Shown: positions 7,687 to 14,838 of the stretch, in pieces
Layout: each line of letters starts with the position of its first letter
Numbering within the stretch: position 1 is the first letter of the stretch
Assembly: GCA_937899245.1 (NCBI GenBank)
Contig: CALDKB010000057.1
Coordinates: forward strand, 1 to 33,522
Direction of reading: 5' to 3'
Length of the DNA stretch: 33,522 nt
Source of the DNA: an uncultured Bacteroidales bacterium
GTDB lineage: Bacteria; Bacteroidota; Bacteroidia; Bacteroidales; ML635J-15
Position numbers and translations under genes: made by a program
The notes under the pieces: generated by a model
Seen by the model: the letters and a program-made list of their open reading frames with translations, nothing else
Told to the model about the DNA's origin: nothing
Database searches by the model: none

Positions 7687-8157
7687 ATGCCGAACATTCT
7701 TGACAATGTGGTGCGAGCACTCCGCCCGCATAAGAACCTCATGGATCGTTTTCAACAGTTGGACGGTCTTGTTGACAAGTCGTGGTATCGTTTCCAAAAA
7801 GCGAAGCTTCGTGAAAACGGCAAAAGCAAAGATTATATGGATCAGTATTATGGCGATGTCGATAAGTTGTCTCAATCCCTTAAAGATGAATGGACACGAC
7901 TGATAGACGATGTGAACCCTCGTAATGACGGAAATCTGTACCTTGGATATATTCGAAAGTGCCTTGACCGGGGAGACCGATACAACGATTGCAAAGAAAA
8001 ATTTCCAAGATACATAAAGCCGTTTGTAGAGGACTTCGAAAAGAAAATAAAGACGGACCCATCTACATATCCTTTTGACAATTCTTGGCATCCAGAACCT
8101 AGGAGCAGGACTGTAAGAAGGTATATGCAGGAACTCATGACAGGGGATGGTTCGTAA
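7687..8157 (+). CDS. Tagged paralogue family member A, 156 aa
   Basis: Starts MPNILDNVVRAL, nearly identical over the tag to the gene at 12388 (MPNILDNVVNNI). Both, with 12906, share a following pattern (H-x-K-x-L-x-D then Q-L near residues 15-28) and the same C-terminal module: D-C near a Cys/Tyr region, then F-E-x-x-I-x-x-D-P-x-x-Y and R-x-V-R-R-x-x-x-x-L-x-x-G (about 103-154). These three are full-length paralogues. The stop overlaps the next ATG by one base (TAATG). Function unknown; no catalytic motif stands out. Confidence 0.75.
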   Translation: MPNILDNVVRALRPHKNLMDRFQQLDGLVDKSWYRFQKAKLRENGKSKDYMDQYYGDVDKLSQSLKDEWTRLIDDVNPRNDGNLYLGYIRKCLDRGDRYNDCKEKFPRYIKPFVEDFEKKIKTDPSTYPFDNSWHPEPRSRTVRRYMQELMTGDGS

Positions 8158-8369
8158 TGATCAATATATCTCCATTTACGAAAGACCAGGAAAGCCTTGC
8201 CGCAGCTCTTAACGGCAAATGGGAACGTAATATAACGAGGGAAGGTGAAGCGACCTGGGTTATACTTGGGCAGATAGTGTTTCTTGATGGTGACAAGTCG
8301 AAATTCCCATACGAAGTAATGGCGTGGCACACTTCCGACGGAAAGGGCTACTGGGCGATTCTAAAGTAG
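8157..8369 (+). CDS. Small hypothetical protein, 70 aa, untagged
   Basis: Not recognised. A compact beta-rich sequence with several aromatic residues (WERN, TWVILGQIVFL, WHTSDGKGYWAIL), suggesting a small beta domain. It lacks the tag of its neighbours. Its start overlaps the previous stop (TAATG) and it lies 10 bases before the ADP-ribosyltransferase-like gene, a layout reminiscent of an immunity or chaperone partner for the next product, but this is only positional inference. Confidence 0.6.
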   Translation: MINISPFTKDQESLAAALNGKWERNITREGEATWVILGQIVFLDGDKSKFPYEVMAWHTSDGKGYWAILK

Positions 8370-8379
8370 GAGAAGAACA

Positions 8380-8949
8380 ATGCCTAACACAAAGAATATC
8401 CTTGACCTTATTAACGGAATGTTTGCAAGACCTGCAAAAGGGACTATAACAAGGTTCCACACAACTATGGCGAAGAATGTGCCTTCTATACTTGCAACTG
8501 GACTTGAACCTCGCATTGGTGGCGGGTTTCAGGACAATATAGCAGATTGGAACTCACACAAACGACAACTTGGAGTTTTCACAAGTGCCAGGGCACCTCT
8601 TGGAATACTTGATTCGAAATACTGGGACGATGCTGGGAAGAACGGTTTCTTCATTGGCAGTAGTTATATGCCTTGGAGCGAACAAGAGGTTGCTATGCGT
8701 CTTGAAATACCAAAGGATAGGTACAGAAGTCTGAGACGAGCATTGCAGAACAACGAAGTGAAGGATAATTACCATGACGGCAATGACGTTTACGATGATA
8801 CGATAGAACTTGAGGCCATTCCCTCTGGAGGTAGAACTGATATTTTCGAGGATAGGCTTGAACCGTCATGGATAAAACACATACTATGCGTTGAGCCAGG
8901 CTTCCCTAGAAGGTACTATGACTGTACTGAAGAGTTTATAAACCGATAG
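8380..8949 (+). CDS. Tagged ADP-ribosyltransferase-like protein, 189 aa
   Basis: After the tag MPNTKNILDLING, residues 26-49 read FHTT...NVPSILATGLEP...GGG, the pattern found at the start of ADP-ribosyltransferase-like domains (H27, N33, S36-I37-L38, G41-L42). GVFTS at 65-69 could supply the second conserved strand, and E143/E145 before IPSGG could supply the catalytic acidic residue. Such enzymes transfer ADP-ribose from NAD to proteins or nucleic acids; KptA-type phosphotransferases share the fold. The C-terminus ends RYYDCTEEF, resembling the start of the module in 7687 and 12388. Fold assignment is from motif reading only. SD site GGAG lies upstream. Last gene before a terminator. Confidence 0.6.
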   Translation: MPNTKNILDLINGMFARPAKGTITRFHTTMAKNVPSILATGLEPRIGGGFQDNIADWNSHKRQLGVFTSARAPLGILDSKYWDDAGKNGFFIGSSYMPWSEQEVAMRLEIPKDRYRSLRRALQNNEVKDNYHDGNDVYDDTIELEAIPSGGRTDIFEDRLEPSWIKHILCVEPGFPRRYYDCTEEFINR

Positions 8950-9002
8950 ATAATTGCTTAGAATAAAGAAACTCCTGCGTATTGACGTTTGGTGTCTCTT
9001 AT

Positions 9003-9033
9003 GGCGGCAGACCTCAGTGGTTGCCGCCTTTTC
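9003..9033 (+). terminator. Rho-independent terminator fused to element copy 4
   Basis: Stem GGCGGCA/TGCCGCC (9003-9009, 9022-9028) with a 12-base loop, followed by TTTTC leading into TTTATTCATT. Confidence 0.85.
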
Positions 9034-9043
9034 TTTATTCATT
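9034..9043 (+). promoter_or_regulatory. TTTATTCATT element, copy 4
   Basis: Exact copy on the T-tract of the terminator at 9003-9028, 33 bases before ATG 9077. Followed by CG like copies 3, 8 and others. Confidence 0.6.
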
Positions 9044-9076
9044 CGTGGATTTGAAACATTGAAAAAGTGAGCGTGT

Positions 9077-10093
9077 ATGGCCGGATACAATGATGTGGAA
9101 AATTTTCTTAACAAGGAATATGCCAAAGCTATTGATTATATGGATGCTCCTTCGGCTTCCCCATTAAATGCTTATGGGAATGCAGTTCCTAATTCCGTCA
9201 ATGCCAAAAGGGGGCTGCGTTACAATACTCAAGACGCACCTTTTTTGGTGAAGCAGGCTATGGCGGATCAATTTATTTCAAAAACAAACGAAGAATTGAA
9301 CGACCTGTACAATGTCGAAAATTTTATCAACACTGGCAAAGCGGTTGCAAGCGTTCCTTTTGATGTTGCCAAGGGAACGGGTAGAATCGCTCTTGATATA
9401 GCTCTTGAAAATGCAGTCCCTAATCAGATGAAAACCTATGGCGATGGCGGGAAATGGAATGTGGAGGACTTTATAAAAGATGTAAAAAGATTTGCTCCTC
9501 AAAATATCTTTCGTACGGCAATTCAAAACAACCCTGTTTTGACTGCTGTTAAGGATGGTGCGACGGACCTTGAAACCTATGCAAATTTTCTATTCCCTAA
9601 TTCATATAGGAAATTCAAAGGCGGTGAAGATTATGACGCTGGAGACGTAGCCCTTGACATAGGGGAAATGCTACCATTTGTTTGGGGTATACCTGCAACA
9701 TACGACATTGTTAGCGAAGACCTTAATAGCGAGGACGGCTCAGGGATAAATCCGTATACTCTTGCAAAAGTTGGCTTTATGTTCGCCGCACCTTTTGCAC
9801 CAAAGATTTACAAGGCGGTAAAGCCTTACGTTAATGGAGCATGGAAAAAGACCGCCGAACGTATTAACAGTGCTGCCGAAAGAATGAACGGAAGAGATAT
9901 TACAGAACGAGCTATAAGAATGATGCCGGGTATGGAGAATCCAAGGCGTAGCACGGATGTAGCAGTTCCTAGGAATGTTCAGAAGACGTATGGGACGAAA
10001 CCTTCTGTTCCTCCGAAGTACCAGCTTTTTGACAAGGACGGAAAACTGTTGCTCCAGAACAAAGACAAAATTTTCAGAAGAAAATGGTACTGA
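9077..10093 (+). CDS. Probable internal virion protein, 338 aa
   Basis: Not matched to a family. It begins MAGYNDVENFLNKEY, at best a weak relative of the tag. It contains moderately hydrophobic stretches (about 205-225, PFVWGIPATYDIV; about 238-262, LAKVGFMFAAPFAP) between polar helical regions and a basic C-terminus (DKIFRRKWY). This mix of amphipathic and membrane-prone segments resembles the ejection-type protein at 25886 more than the soluble neighbours. The first gene after a terminator/TTTATTCATT pair. Could be an ejected membrane-interacting protein; confidence in function is low. Confidence 0.65.
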   Translation: MAGYNDVENFLNKEYAKAIDYMDAPSASPLNAYGNAVPNSVNAKRGLRYNTQDAPFLVKQAMADQFISKTNEELNDLYNVENFINTGKAVASVPFDVAKGTGRIALDIALENAVPNQMKTYGDGGKWNVEDFIKDVKRFAPQNIFRTAIQNNPVLTAVKDGATDLETYANFLFPNSYRKFKGGEDYDAGDVALDIGEMLPFVWGIPATYDIVSEDLNSEDGSGINPYTLAKVGFMFAAPFAPKIYKAVKPYVNGAWKKTAERINSAAERMNGRDITERAIRMMPGMENPRRSTDVAVPRNVQKTYGTKPSVPPKYQLFDKDGKLLLQNKDKIFRRKWY

Positions 10094-10118
10094 AAAATAA
10101 ACGATAGCAAAAGAGAAT

Positions 10119-11105
10119 ATGTCTATACTTGACGAAGTTGTCGAACGGTTAAAGAGTAGGGTCAAGGCGAACAGGAACGGACGTGTGAAAGATGGATCTC
10201 GGAGGTTCGCCCTCCTTAGGGGTCTTTCAAGATCGTCCCAGGATAAGCTCGCCAGGGAAATTTTCGGGAACATTGAAAAAAAGGCCGTTGAGGTTTTCGG
10301 AAATGTCGCTTCAGACGCTCCGATAGGATTCGGCTCGCTGTTCGACAAGTACAAGAACATGCCGGAGCCTATTGGTGATTCTTTTCTTCTGACATCTGAA
10401 AATACACCGGTTCATTTCGGAGTCAAAAGCCCAAACGGAGGTCCAGGATACAGCCAGCGAAACGGTAACGTCTACGAGCCGAACAACATGCTGGACGAAC
10501 TGCTTCACGAACTTGGCCATGCGACCATGCACCGTCTTAACCAGAGGTTCCCGAATACAAGGATAATTCCAATAGAGAACCCGAAGGACAACAACAGGTA
10601 TGTCAACGCTTACGTTTACGATCCTGCTGTCGAACACGGACTTGGAATTTTGCTCGCTGACGACATGAAGGACAAGTTGTCCTACGGTGAACGGCAGGTG
10701 GATTCCCATAGGGTGTTCAAGGACGTTTACGACTTTTTGCCCGATTACGTCAAGAAAGACAGAATACTTTCGAAGGCTTTGCACGGAATGCTTTCGACCC
10801 ACGCACATCTTGACCCGAAAAACAAGGTCGTCGTACCTACCGGTCAGAAATACTATGACGAAAGGTACAGAAAAGGCGTTGGCGCTCTTTACGGCAGGTT
10901 CCCTGGTGAAAGGCGGGACTATTCTGCGGCATCGCAGGAGGATGCTGCAAACGCATTTGTGGTCCTTGGGGCGAATGGTGGAGACGACGAACTGAAAAGG
11001 ATTGCGCCTTCGTTTTACGGACAGTTGCTAAGAATGTCCGAGGAAGACCATAGGAAGGGACGTTTTATTCCTCCAGAACAGTATTGGAACGTTGATTTCA
11101 GGTAA
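10119..11105 (+). CDS. Tagged HExxH metalloprotease-like protein, 328 aa
   Basis: Starts with the tag MSILDEVVERL. A zinc-binding motif H-E-L-G-H-x-x-x-H occurs at residues 130-138 (H130, E131, H134, with H138 also in place), preceded by DELL as in many zincins. A downstream E in SQEDAANAF (about residue 272) could be a third ligand. In such enzymes the Glu activates water for peptide hydrolysis. The N-terminal 60 residues are basic. No signal peptide, so it acts in the cytoplasm, in the capsid or after injection. It could process host targets or virion proteins. Followed by a strong terminator. Activity is inferred from the motif alone. Confidence 0.68.
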   Translation: MSILDEVVERLKSRVKANRNGRVKDGSRRFALLRGLSRSSQDKLAREIFGNIEKKAVEVFGNVASDAPIGFGSLFDKYKNMPEPIGDSFLLTSENTPVHFGVKSPNGGPGYSQRNGNVYEPNNMLDELLHELGHATMHRLNQRFPNTRIIPIENPKDNNRYVNAYVYDPAVEHGLGILLADDMKDKLSYGERQVDSHRVFKDVYDFLPDYVKKDRILSKALHGMLSTHAHLDPKNKVVVPTGQKYYDERYRKGVGALYGRFPGERRDYSAASQEDAANAFVVLGANGGDDELKRIAPSFYGQLLRMSEEDHRKGRFIPPEQYWNVDFR

Positions 11106-11112
11106 AGAGTCG

Positions 11113-11139
11113 AAGGCCGTCTTGAAAGGCGGCCTTTTC
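11113..11139 (+). terminator. Rho-independent terminator fused to element copy 5
   Basis: Stem AAGGCCG/CGGCCTT (11113-11119, 11130-11136) followed by TTC and the TTTATTCATT element. Confidence 0.85.
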
Positions 11140-11149
11140 TTTATTCATT
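11140..11149 (+). promoter_or_regulatory. TTTATTCATT element, copy 5
   Basis: Exact copy immediately after the terminator, 21 bases before the TTG start at 11171. Confidence 0.6.
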
Positions 11150-11170
11150 GAAAAAATCAGAGGTTTTGCG

Positions 11171-12373
11171 TTGGCTATACTAGATGACGTTATCGCAAGC
11201 GGAATATTGCTTGCTAAAAATGCCGTTGGCAAAACGGCAAAAACATGGCGTGGAAAGAGCCTGAAGGATCTATCCGAAGAGGAAAGGCTTCTTCGCAAAA
11301 GGGAGATGGGAGCCGAGGCTCAAAGGCGTTTCAGGTCCAGGATGACCGATGAACAGAAGGCCGAAATCCGTAGGATAGGTGCCGAGAAAGCTTTGGAAAA
11401 GAGGCATGGCTTTACCCCGGAACAGAGGGATGCTTATAACGAGCGCGGTCGAGAACGTTGGAAAAAAAGGATGTCCGAGGAGACCGAGGAGCAAAGGGAA
11501 CTGAGGCTTGCCAAGCAAAGGGAATATGACCGCAACAGGTTCGAGAGGGAGACCCCAGAAAAAAAGGCCCAAAGGCTTGCACGTCTTAACGAACGCAGAA
11601 GGGACAAGAGGGCCGAACTAAGGGGCTTGTATGACCGAAACGAGCCTGCTCCTGCCGATGCTTATGCCGCAAGACTCGGCTTGATGAACGACGATGAACT
11701 TCTGGCGTTGTACCGCCATAACGGAGATGTGGACGCTTTCAACGAGTGGTACTCTCGCAACGTCAACCATGATTACATCAAGAAGTTCGCATACGGGATG
11801 TTCAAGAACAACCCGGAATACGCTTTTGACCGAAGCGCCAATTCCGCCGGAGACTACTATCTTGCCGCCAGGCGTATGGCCGACGCCGGAAAGTTCAACG
11901 ACTCTGACCATCTTCTGCGACTTGCCACGAACCGCTACAAGTTCAACGCTCTCGACGATTTCAGGAACGAGTTCGGCAATAGGGGTGACTATCCGTCAAC
12001 CGGCAGAAGGAACATTGAGACAAGCCGTGCGGATGACGACTACATGATTGACAACTACTCCGTTGGTGACGATGGCCATAGGCAGAAGGAGGTGGAGAGC
12101 CTTCTTAACGGACCGGTAAGGGGCGCTTTCGGGGATATTGGCGGTGAAGACATATTTGAAGGTCTTATAAGAAGTTCGTACGAACAGGCCCCAAATCCGT
12201 CTGTCACAGACAAAGAGCTGTACACAAGGAACTACTATAACCCTAACGACGACGGCTTCTCAATCTCGCAGGCTGCCGAGTCTATCGGAATGAGCCGCGC
12301 ACTTCTCCATAACAAGATAAAGCAGGTCCGAGAAAGGCTTGCCAAGAAGGGAATCATCGGTTCTAACTACTAG
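11171..12373 (+). CDS. Tagged sigma/helix-turn-helix-like protein, 400 aa
   Basis: Starts at TTG 11171; reading from there gives the tag M-A-I-L-D-D-V, which supports this unusual start. Residues about 28-160 are a long Arg/Lys/Glu-rich helical region with repeated R-x-x-x-M-(T/S)-x-E-Q spacing, like DNA-binding modules attached to some phage nucleases. Residues about 173-270 (DDELLALYRHNGDVDAFNEW..., then LLRLATNRYKFNALDDFRNEF) match the spacing of sigma region 2. Residues 364-395 (ISQAAESIGMSRALLHNKI) form a helix-turn-helix like sigma region 4. It may be a virion-delivered transcription factor. An HTH nuclease-associated protein is the alternative. Confidence 0.6.
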   Translation: MAILDDVIASGILLAKNAVGKTAKTWRGKSLKDLSEEERLLRKREMGAEAQRRFRSRMTDEQKAEIRRIGAEKALEKRHGFTPEQRDAYNERGRERWKKRMSEETEEQRELRLAKQREYDRNRFERETPEKKAQRLARLNERRRDKRAELRGLYDRNEPAPADAYAARLGLMNDDELLALYRHNGDVDAFNEWYSRNVNHDYIKKFAYGMFKNNPEYAFDRSANSAGDYYLAARRMADAGKFNDSDHLLRLATNRYKFNALDDFRNEFGNRGDYPSTGRRNIETSRADDDYMIDNYSVGDDGHRQKEVESLLNGPVRGAFGDIGGEDIFEGLIRSSYEQAPNPSVTDKELYTRNYYNPNDDGFSISQAAESIGMSRALLHNKIKQVRERLAKKGIIGSNY

Positions 12374-12387
12374 GAGTTTAAAAAGGT

Positions 12388-12879
12388 ATGCCGAATATAC
12401 TTGACAATGTCGTGAACAATATTGAGCGTCATCAGAAGAGCCTTGTCGATTATCTTAGGCAACTTGGAAGGATCGCCGTACAATCGGAAAAGCGTGGTGA
12501 CCGAAGACAGTCCGAATTTCTAAACAAAAGATTCGCAAAAAAAAGACTTGTCCCAATGCAGGAGGCCATTCGGCAGAAAAAGTTCTTTCAGGATGAAATT
12601 GGAAATGTCGTTGGCGATGAAGCCGTAGACGTAGGCCGCAATACAACTATAAGACTCCCAAAATCATACCACGAATTTATGGAATCTTGTACGTCGAGGC
12701 CATATCCTCAAGGAGGTTATCAAGATTGCCGAGACGAGTATTTCAGGGAAGGATCTTTGAACTACGTCCCAGATGACTTTGAGCGGCAGATTCGTATGGA
12801 CCCGCTCATGTACGTAGACCATCCGTCTAGAATCGTAAGGAACTTTGCAAGAGGTCTGATTAACGGAGATATACAGTAA
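12388..12879 (+). CDS. Tagged paralogue family member B, 163 aa
   Basis: Starts MPNILDNVVNNI and is a full-length paralogue of the 7687 product: the same tag, H-x-K-x-L-x-D-x-x-x-Q-L pattern, and C-terminal module with D-C-R-D-E-Y-F, VP-x-x-F-E-x-x-I-x-x-D-P-x-x-Y and IVRNFARGLINGD (about 113-161). The middle is basic. A ribosome site AAGG lies close to the ATG. It follows the sigma-like gene by 14 bases, in the same operon. Function unknown. Confidence 0.75.
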   Translation: MPNILDNVVNNIERHQKSLVDYLRQLGRIAVQSEKRGDRRQSEFLNKRFAKKRLVPMQEAIRQKKFFQDEIGNVVGDEAVDVGRNTTIRLPKSYHEFMESCTSRPYPQGGYQDCRDEYFREGSLNYVPDDFERQIRMDPLMYVDHPSRIVRNFARGLINGDIQ

Positions 12880-12905
12880 AATCCTATGAATGGAGAAAAC
12901 GAATA

Positions 12906-13406
12906 ATGCCAAACACGATGCTCGATATTATCAAGAAGTCGATATTTGATGGGAAGGGCCTTGACAAGACCGTAAAGCAGCTTGCCAGGATTAGAAAGTT
13001 TGCCGACCAGAGCGAACAGAAACATTTCAAGGCTTGGCAGAAGGCAGTAGAACTTGAGAACGACTACGATTTCTACCGGAAGCACGGCGACCAAGGTGTA
13101 GAAGAACTGCGCGAATTGGCCGATGTGCAAAACACCCTTGACGACAAGAGGGTTAAAATGAAGTCTGAAATATCGCCGAATATTGCAGAACTTATGGGGA
13201 GTAATGAACGTATCCAGTGGATAGACAACTGATCAAAGAAGAAAAAAAGGGACAGGTGCATAGACGACTTCTTCAACGGGAAATTCTTGAACCTCGTCCC
13301 TACCGAAATGGAAATCAAGGCCGACCCTATTTTGTACTCCGATAGCGAAAGCCCGATAATTCGCGAGTACGCAAGAAGGCTTTTGCTGGACGGAGGAAAC
13401 TGGTAG
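12906..13406 (+). pseudogene. Tagged paralogue family member C with in-frame TGA
   Basis: The frame starts MPNTMLDII and reaches TGA at 13230-13232 after 108 residues. It then continues open in the same frame to TAG at 13404-13406 and encodes the missing C-terminal module: RCIDDFF, then VP-x-x-x-E-x-x-I-K-A-D-P-x-x-Y and IIREYARRLLLDG. Counting through the TGA gives 166 codons, matching paralogues A (156) and B (163). So this is one family gene with a single nonsense codon, either a mutation, a sequence error or a readthrough site. TGA ends many neighbouring genes, so general recoding is unlikely. The 108-residue product may still be made. Confidence 0.75.
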
Positions 13407-13408
13407 AC

Positions 13409-14383
13409 ATGCCGTTACTTGATGAAATCAGAAATGCTATAAGTTTTGGAGAAACGGGACGCAACGACTTCAAGACTGATTACGTCAGAGCCGGTCTGCC
13501 AAAGATCCCTGATAACGTGCATGCCGCAGACTTGCTGTTAAGCAAACTTGAATCAGCATTAAACAAGTTCCGTAAGGACTACTTTCGTTCACAAGATCCT
13601 CGTTCAAAAGAACGTAAGTTGCCTCCAGAAGAACGTATAGCAGCATTGAACAGTATCCGTGATAGATACCATGCAGTAGACGGATTGAATGAATGGATGA
13701 AAAGAGCCGTGATAGATAAATTCGGATATTCATTCGAAAGAGATTACGGAGGGCCGGAAAACTATAATGAAATAAACTTTGCGTTGAAAAACGACAAGTG
13801 GCTAGATCAGCCTATGAATGGCGGATGGTCCCCGATGCGTACCGCTAATGTACTTAGCGATTTTTATAAAAAAAGAAGAGACCTTTTACGTGCCAAGCAA
13901 GTTTACGACCTGTATAAGCATGCGACTCCTGAAGAACTGAAGACTATTTATGAAAGTTCTAGCGACGGTTACGGCGGGTGGTATGAAGTGTTTGACAACA
14001 TGCCGTATGACGCTGAATTGTCTGGAAACAGACACTCTTGGACTATACCTAACACAGTTGACTCTCCGGAAAAGCTAAGAGACTTCAAGATTAACGATGC
14101 CTTGGATTGGGAAAGAAATATCGATTTGACAAATACAGGTATTCCTTTGTTCATGGAACTTGGTGATGACGCGAAACATTATTTAGGCAGTTACACGTTG
14201 GATCCTTTTGTCGGTCCAAGCATTGAAAATTGGAATATAGACTTCGATCCTTATTATGGTTGGACTTCAATAAATCCTATCAAGAATCATCATAAAAACG
14301 ATTACGAATACCGTATCCCACGAGTCGGAGATTATGAGGGTGGCAGAAAGATAGGACATAACCATTATCGACGTGAAAAGTAG
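13409..14383 (+). CDS. Tagged accessory protein, 324 aa, unknown body
   Basis: Starts MPLLDEIRNAI, a copy of the tag. The body is not recognised: charged helices at about 40-110 and 150-200, then an aromatic-rich C-terminal third (many Tyr, Trp, Asn, Asp and His) with no visible active-site motif. Codon use is A/T-richer than in the structural genes, as for the gene at 4620, which hints at separate acquisition. The start lies 2 bases after the TAG that ends the extended frame of member C, and a GGAGG ribosome site is embedded in that frame's last codons, which supports real translation across the region. Confidence 0.72.
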   Translation: MPLLDEIRNAISFGETGRNDFKTDYVRAGLPKIPDNVHAADLLLSKLESALNKFRKDYFRSQDPRSKERKLPPEERIAALNSIRDRYHAVDGLNEWMKRAVIDKFGYSFERDYGGPENYNEINFALKNDKWLDQPMNGGWSPMRTANVLSDFYKKRRDLLRAKQVYDLYKHATPEELKTIYESSSDGYGGWYEVFDNMPYDAELSGNRHSWTIPNTVDSPEKLRDFKINDALDWERNIDLTNTGIPLFMELGDDAKHYLGSYTLDPFVGPSIENWNIDFDPYYGWTSINPIKNHHKNDYEYRIPRVGDYEGGRKIGHNHYRREK

Positions 14384-14394
14384 ACCGCTTTTTC

Positions 14395-14404
14395 TTTATT
14401 CATT
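14395..14404 (+). promoter_or_regulatory. TTTATTCATT element, copy 6
   Basis: Exact copy following a T-rich stretch right after the 13409 gene, 37 bases before ATG 14442. No clear hairpin is visible just upstream. Confidence 0.55.
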
Positions 14405-14441
14405 TGCACAAAGGTTGAAATCCTAAAAACGAGGTTGAAAA

Positions 14442-14627
14442 ATGACACCAGATCTAGAACAGCTTATTGACGCACTCCAGCAGCAGTACAGAATTTCACA
14501 GGAAGACATTGACGCGGTGAAGGGCGCTATCGACACCACCGTTCAGGAAACCGTACAGGCGATTCTTGAAGAAAACGGAGTCGTCATGGATGAAAACGCT
14601 GGCATTCCCGATGAATACGAAGACTAG
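14442..14627 (+). CDS. Small acidic helical protein, 61 aa
   Basis: Not recognised. Very acidic, Gln-rich and helical (LEQLIDALQQQY, IDAVKGAIDTTVQETVQAILEE), with a D/E-rich tail. It has no tag. Preceded by a TTTATTCATT element and GAGG ribosome site. It begins the operon leading to the scaffold region, so a small structural or assembly role is plausible but unproven. Confidence 0.65.
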   Translation: MTPDLEQLIDALQQQYRISQEDIDAVKGAIDTTVQETVQAILEENGVVMDENAGIPDEYED

Positions 14628-14838
14628 CTGCTGGAAAAAAACTCAAGGTAATGCCAGGACGAGAAACGTCAACATCCTTGACCAGGTGAATGACGCTCTA
14701 GGTTTTCCAGGCATTCGACAAAGGACCATCACGAGAAAGGAAATGCCTAACGGATGGTCCGTATCGGAAGTTGAACGAACCGTGAATCCCGGAATAATTG
14801 CAGACATTCTGAAGGGAAGAACGAGGGGGTACAGATAA
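14590..14838 (+). CDS. Small tagged protein, up to 82 aa, start uncertain
   Basis: The frame contains the tag as NVNILDQVNDAL, but not at the N-terminus of any well-supported start: ATGs at 14590 and 14611 overlap the previous gene and have no ribosome site. A well-placed ATG with AAGG upstream lies at 14652 and opens MPGRE in the neighbouring frame, so a one-base shift would give a normal MP...NILDQV start. A sequence error or a frameshift is possible. The rest is basic with no motif. The stop overlaps the next ATG (TAATG). Confidence 0.5.
   Translation: MKTLAFPMNTKTSCWKKTQGNARTRNVNILDQVNDALGFPGIRQRTITRKEMPNGWSVSEVERTVNPGIIADILKGRTRGYR

Noticed and set aside
13230..13232. General recoding of TGA as a sense codon, as in some phages
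   Set aside because: TGA ends many clear genes here (for example at 1320, 2330, 20167, 23243, 27541), so only a local event is considered.
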